Below are positions 6,605-9,778 of a DNA stretch of 9,778 bases, one piece after another. Within the stretch, counting starts at the first letter, position 1; the number at the start of each line of letters is the position of its first letter. This stretch comes from Oscillospiraceae bacterium (GTDB lineage: Bacteria; Bacillota; Clostridia; UBA1381). The position numbers and the translations under genes are program-made. The notes beneath the pieces were generated by a model. That model saw only the letters and a list, made by a program, of their open reading frames with translations. It made no database searches and was not told the DNA's origin. The stretch is from positions 1 through 9,778 of the forward strand of contig JAFLUR010000065.1 in assembly GCA_022508725.1 (NCBI GenBank). The letters run 5' to 3'.

Positions 6605-7999
6605 TTAAAATTCCGCATTTCCCACGGTTCTCGGGAAAGGAAGCACGTCCCGGATATTTCCCATACCGGTTATATACATGACCGCGCGCTCAAATCCCAA
6701 TCCGAAGCCCGCGTGTTTGTTTGTTCCGTATTTTCTGAGGTCAAGATAGAATTTATAATCCTCGGAATTAAGTCCGAGCTCTCTCATCCTCCCGATAAGC
6801 ACATCGTAATTTTCTTCACGCTGACTTCCGCCTATTATCTCGCCTACCCCGGGAACAAGCAGGTCCATTGCCGCAACCGTCTTTTTGTCGTCATTGAGCT
6901 TCATATAAAAAGCCTTGATCTCTTTCGGATAATCCGTAACGAATACCGGTCTTTTAAATATCTCTTCCGTCAAATATCTCTCATGCTCTGTCTGCAGATC
7001 GGATCCCCATTCGACGGGATACTCAAATCTTTCCTTATCCTTTTGAAGAATTTCTATCGCCTCGGTGTATGTTACATGAGCGAAATCATTGCTTACGACA
7101 TTATTAAGGCGCTCCATAAGTCCTTTGTCGATAAAATTATTGAAAAACGCCATCTCCTCGGGAGCATTTTCAAGGCAATAATTTATGATATATTTGAGCA
7201 TATCCTCCGCAAGACGCATATCGTCTTTCAAGTCGGCAAACGCTATTTCCGGCTCGATCATCCAAAACTCGGCAGCGTGACGTGTTGTGTTTGAATTTTC
7301 GGCACGGAAAGTCGGACCGAAGGTATAAACATTTCTGAACGCCATGCAATAGGTTTCAACATTGAGCTGACCGCTTACCGTAAGATTTGCGGGCTTTGAG
7401 AAAAAATCCTTTGAATAATCCACACTTCCGTCCCCGTTGTGAGGGATATTATCCAAATCAAGCGTTGTGATCTTAAACATTTCTCCCGCACCCTCACAAT
7501 CGCTCGCGGTTATTATCGGTGTATGCACATATACAAATCCTCTCTCATTGAAAAATTGATGTATCGCATAAGCAATAAGAGAACGCACGCGAAACACCGC
7601 CGAGAATGTATTGGTTCTCGGACGCAGATGCGCCTGTGTACGCAAAAATTCAAAGCTGTGGCGTTTCTTCTGCAGCGGATAATCCGGCGTCGAATCACCG
7701 TCAACAACGATATTGTCCGCATTCAGTTCAAACGGCTGTTTTGCATCCGACGTTATCACAAAATTACCGCATACGGTAATTGCCGAGCCGACATTGAGCT
7801 TTGCTATCGTTTCAAAATTTTCCAGTCTGTCCTGTTCGATAACGATTTGAAGATTTTTAAAAAATGTTCCGTCATTAAGCTCTATAAACCCAAAATTCTT
7901 GGACGCTCTGATCGTTCTCACCCAGCCCGAAACCTGTAACCTTTCCGCCGTGAAATTATTTGTATTTCTGTATAACTCTCTGACTTCTGCCTTTTTCAT
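6605..7999 (-). CDS. asnS: Asparaginyl-tRNA synthetase
   Basis: This is a class IIb aminoacyl-tRNA synthetase that charges tRNA-Asn with asparagine in the cytosol. The 464 residues match bacterial AsnRS. They have an N-terminal OB-fold anticodon-binding domain (about 20-100, VSGWVRTIRASKNFGFIELNDG), motif 1 around FFNERGFVYVHTPIIT (149-164) and motif 2 at 231-251, with the AsnRS signature RAENSNTTRHAAEFWMIEPE. Motif 3 lies at 431-464 (GFGLGFERAVMYITG then IRDVLPFPRT), and the C-terminus ends NAEF as is usual. The Asn rather than Asp identity rests on motif 2 and the LPFPRTVGNAEF ending. The start has AAAGGAT six bases upstream. It lies 53 bases downstream of asnA, on the same strand and with no terminator between. 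Confidence 0.97.
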   Translation of the reverse strand: MKKAEVRELYRNTNNFTAERLQVSGWVRTIRASKNFGFIELNDGTFFKNLQIVIEQDRLENFETIAKLNVGSAITVCGNFVITSDAKQPFELNADNIVVDGDSTPDYPLQKKRHSFEFLRTQAHLRPRTNTFSAVFRVRSLIAYAIHQFFNERGFVYVHTPIITASDCEGAGEMFKITTLDLDNIPHNGDGSVDYSKDFFSKPANLTVSGQLNVETYCMAFRNVYTFGPTFRAENSNTTRHAAEFWMIEPEIAFADLKDDMRLAEDMLKYIINYCLENAPEEMAFFNNFIDKGLMERLNNVVSNDFAHVTYTEAIEILQKDKERFEYPVEWGSDLQTEHERYLTEEIFKRPVFVTDYPKEIKAFYMKLNDDKKTVAAMDLLVPGVGEIIGGSQREENYDVLIGRMRELGLNSEDYKFYLDLRKYGTNKHAGFGLGFERAVMYITGMGNIRDVLPFPRTVGNAEF

Positions 8000-8052
8000 T
8001 ACCCTATCCTTTCCGAAATGCTTACATAAAAAATTTTTTGACCGGCTTTTTA

Positions 8053-9060
8053 TTATAACAAATATATGTTATTCTTCTCACATTCCTCATACATGGCGTC
8101 GTTCCATACCGATGCCTGCACCTCGCCTATATGACTCTTTCCGAGCATATACATACAAATTCTCGACTGACCTATGCCCCCTCCTATTGTATACGGAAGC
8201 GCCTTATTTATTATATTTTTATGAAAATCATATTTGAGTCTGTCTTCGCAGCCCGATTCTTTAAGCTGTGTCATAAGCGACTCCTCATCGACTCTTATAC
8301 CCATGCTTGACACCTCAAACGCAATATCGAGAACCGGATAATACAGAACAATATCGCCGTTGAGAGTCCAGTCGTCATAATCGGGCGCACGGCCGTCATG
8401 CTTTTCACCCGACTTCATCTTTCCGCCTATCTGCATGACAAAAAGCGCTTTCTTTTCTCTTGCAAGCGTATTTTCTCTTTCCTTGGGTGAAAGACCGGGA
8501 TACATATCCTCAAGCTCCTGTGTGGTCACAAAGAATATATCCTCGGGAATATTGTTTTCAAGCGCCGGATTCCGTTTGCACACTTCATTTTGCGTATCCT
8601 TGATCGCGCCGAATATTTTCTTCACCATTGCTTTTAGGGTATCGATATTCCTGTCCTTTTTCTCGATTACAGCCTCCCAGTCCCATTGATCGACATACAT
8701 GGAATGAAGGTTATCCAATTCCTCGTCCCGTCTTATAGCATTCATATCGGTATACAGTCCTTCTCCGGGATCGAATCCGTATCTTCCGAGAGCGTTTCTC
8801 TTCCACTTTGCAAGCGAATGTACGATCTCAAGATCACTCCCGCCCACAGACGGAGCGTCAAAGCTTACGGGACGCTCAACGCCGTTCAAGTTATCGTTAA
8901 GTCCCGTTTCCGGATGCACAAAAAGCGGCGCCGATATTCTCTGAAGATTAAGCGCCTGCGACAGATTTCTCTCGAATACATCCTTTATATACTTAATTGC
9001 CGTTTCCGTTTCTCTTACCGAGAGAGATGACTTGTAGTTTTCCGGTAAAATCAATGCCAT
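8053..9060 (-). CDS. asnA: Aspartate-ammonia ligase (asparagine synthetase A)
   Basis: AsnA makes asparagine from aspartate, ammonia and ATP via an aspartyl-AMP intermediate. It is a homodimeric cytosolic enzyme related to class II tRNA synthetases. The 335 residues compare with 330 in E. coli, and conserved blocks match closely: GLNDNLNG (53-60), HSLAKWKR (81-88), GEGLYTDMNAIR, the HSMYVDQWDWE stretch (119-129), RAPDYDDW (224-231), LNGDI, SSMGIR (251-256) and TIGGGIGQSR (291-300). The ATG at 9060 has a weak ribosome binding site (AAGAAAGAG about ten bases upstream). The gene sits directly before asnS, so product and user are made together. I see no T-box leader or obvious regulator site in the short gap upstream. 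Confidence 0.97.
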   Translation of the reverse strand: MALILPENYKSSLSVRETETAIKYIKDVFERNLSQALNLQRISAPLFVHPETGLNDNLNGVERPVSFDAPSVGGSDLEIVHSLAKWKRNALGRYGFDPGEGLYTDMNAIRRDEELDNLHSMYVDQWDWEAVIEKKDRNIDTLKAMVKKIFGAIKDTQNEVCKRNPALENNIPEDIFFVTTQELEDMYPGLSPKERENTLAREKKALFVMQIGGKMKSGEKHDGRAPDYDDWTLNGDIVLYYPVLDIAFEVSSMGIRVDEESLMTQLKESGCEDRLKYDFHKNIINKALPYTIGGGIGQSRICMYMLGKSHIGEVQASVWNDAMYEECEKNNIYLL

Positions 9061-9113
9061 AAAAATACCACTCTTTCTTAATAAAATTTTTGTTATTTAC
9101 TTCTTTATTTATG

Positions 9114-9284
9114 TTATTTCTTTTGTATCTCAATGCTTTCAAGCGTCTGTCTGAAATTTTTCTTTACAGCCTCAATATACTCCCGCCTCAGCTTCTGCTG
9201 TTCGTCTTTTTCCTCCGGAGTAAGACCTTCGGCTTTTGACTTTGCTGCAAGAAAATTTATTCTTTCGATAGATTTACTGTCCAT
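9114..9284 (-). CDS. UPF0291 (DUF896, YnzC-like) small protein
   Basis: This 56-residue protein matches the UPF0291 family of Firmicutes by its central pattern: IERINFLAAKSKAEGLTPEE, then KDEQQKLRREYIEA, then FRQTLESI. The known members are small two-helix hairpin proteins of unsettled function; B. subtilis ynzC lies in an SOS-induced operon. The ATG at 9284 is chosen because GGAGG lies five bases before it. The longer frame to 9296 would start at a TTG that overlaps this ribosome binding site. The stop is 53 bases before asnA, and the gap is AT-rich without a terminator, so it may be the first gene of the asnA-asnS-TPR unit. I see no LexA-type box upstream. Confidence 0.88.
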   Translation of the reverse strand: MDSKSIERINFLAAKSKAEGLTPEEKDEQQKLRREYIEAVKKNFRQTLESIEIQKK

Positions 9285-9357
9285 ATATTCCTCCAACCGT
9301 TCATAATTACAGCCGCTGCATACTTACAAGCGGAACACAAATACAATGAACATCTAA

Positions 9358-9392
9358 ATACCCGATTAATGCGCCATGCAATAACCGGGTAT
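9358..9392 (-). terminator. Hairpin after the HEXXH protein gene (probable weak terminator)
   Basis: The arms ATACCCG (9358-9364) and CGGGTAT (9386-9392) form seven pairs. They extend inward through about seven more pairs with one G-T and one mismatch to a 5-base loop (9373-9377). On the - strand it starts 5 bases after the stop codon of the upstream gene and is followed by TTAGATGTTCATTG, only a poor U-tract. It probably ends or processes that transcript, leaving 9285-9357 as the likely place of a promoter for the UPF0291-asnA-asnS unit. Confidence 0.55.
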
Positions 9393-9397
9393 AAAAA

Positions 9398-9778
9398 TTA
9401 CGCTGCCAAATCTATATTTCCGCCTCTGACCTCCGGCTGCTTGTAAGCCGCCGCTTTTTTATACTCATTGCCCGCCGCTTTAGCGGTCACCGTGGTAGTC
9501 AATCCGCCGGACACATACGGCTTGCCGCATTCGGGGCATATGGATGTATATATCCTTACATTCTGGCTGACAACCTTGGCGCCTTCTCTTTGCGCTTTCG
9601 CACTCTCGCGCCTTACATGTTCCGCCTCATGCCCACGCACCGCACTTGCGGCTTCTTCCGGCGCCACACCCTGCGCGGTTTTGAATGATACGCCCGGATC
9701 ATCCGAGCCGTCTTGATATTTGCGGTTTTTACAGGTCTGACATACTTTTTTCCCCGTTAAGGGATCGACTTCTCCGTC
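9398..9778 (-). CDS. Cys4/HEXXH protein, putative zinc metallopeptidase-like (N-terminus outside the window)
   Basis: The frame is open from the right edge (9778) to a stop at 9398, giving 126 C-terminal residues; an internal GTG at 9667 is not the start because conserved-looking sequence continues upstream. Counted from the edge, it has CQTC (13-16), KYQDGSDDPGVSFKT (20-34), HEAEH (50-54, an HEXXH form) and CPECG (81-85) followed by KPYVSGGLTTT. The two CxxC knuckles could hold one structural zinc, and the HEXXH could hold a catalytic one. The composition around the HEXXH (charged helix RGHEAEHVRRESAKAQRE) fits an amphipathic helix. I recall similar hypothetical proteins in Clostridia, but no established function. 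No membrane segment or signal peptide is seen in this part. Catalysis is unproven, and a third zinc ligand is not obvious. Confidence 0.75.
   Translation of the reverse strand, partial: DGEVDPLTGKKVCQTCKNRKYQDGSDDPGVSFKTAQGVAPEEAASAVRGHEAEHVRRESAKAQREGAKVVSQNVRIYTSICPECGKPYVSGGLTTTVTAKAAGNEYKKAAAYKQPEVRGGNIDLAA

Noticed and set aside
6713..7294. A 193-codon open frame on the + strand opposite asnS
   Set aside because: It lies wholly inside asnS in antisense, and its composition is a by-product of the asnS codons.
9061..9113. T-box leader for asnA
   Set aside because: The gap is only 53 AT-rich bases with no T-box sequence (TGGNACCGCG-like) and no terminator/antiterminator pair.
9285..9357. 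LexA box upstream of the UPF0291 gene, since the B. subtilis family member is SOS-induced
   Set aside because: Two GAACA copies occur in the same orientation, but there is no GAAC-N4-GTTC palindrome.
9398..9667. A complete 89-codon gene starting at the GTG at 9667
   Set aside because: The frame stays open to the right edge and encodes a CxxC and a DGSDDPGVSFKT stretch that belong to the same domain. No ribosome binding site precedes the GTG.

Overview
This window looks like a chromosomal segment of an AT-leaning Gram-positive bacterium of the Clostridia type, probably an anaerobic commensal or saccharolytic lineage. That is an inference from several signs: strong GGAGG/AAGGAG ribosome binding sites, a UPF0291 (YnzC-like) protein, the low-GC Firmicute style of HolB, AsnA and AsnS, a FeoB with Clostridia-like gate motifs, and a Cys/HEXXH protein of a kind I associate with Clostridia. 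No mobile element, CRISPR array, tRNA or rRNA gene is visible. Almost all of the window is housekeeping or metabolic genes packed in short operons.

Layout from left to right. (1) Positions 1-743, + strand: the 3' part of holB (DNA polymerase III delta' subunit), cut by the window edge. (2) Positions 828-2858, - strand: galE (UDP-glucose 4-epimerase) followed by a cytoplasmic GH43-type glycosidase. A hairpin at 752-781 between this unit and holB ends it. (3) Positions 2859-3241: a 383-base divergent intergenic region that should hold the promoters of galE and feoA. It contains two perfect inverted repeats, one near each gene. (4) Positions 3242-5655, + strand: feoA-feoB, a ferrous iron uptake operon. 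A strong bidirectional terminator at 5659-5696 separates it from the convergent unit to its right. (5) Positions 5730-9284, - strand, read right to left: a UPF0291 protein, asnA (ammonia-dependent asparagine synthetase), asnS (asparaginyl-tRNA synthetase) and a membrane-anchored TPR protein, all closely spaced. (6) Positions 9398-9778, - strand: the C-terminal 126 residues of a protein with two CxxC knuckles and an HEAEH motif, cut by the right edge. A hairpin at 9358-9392 follows it.

How the genes work together. AsnA makes asparagine from aspartate and ammonia, and AsnS loads it onto tRNA-Asn, so the pair couples synthesis and use of one amino acid. FeoA and FeoB form an inner-membrane Fe2+ importer, and the palindrome upstream is a candidate metal-responsive operator. 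GalE and the GH43 enzyme suggest intracellular cleavage of imported oligosaccharides alongside UDP-sugar interconversion. No wholly new multi-gene system is evident. The items most worth a second look are the Cys4/HEXXH protein at the right edge, the palindrome upstream of feoA, the divergent FeoB gate motifs and the GalE gatekeeper cysteine.
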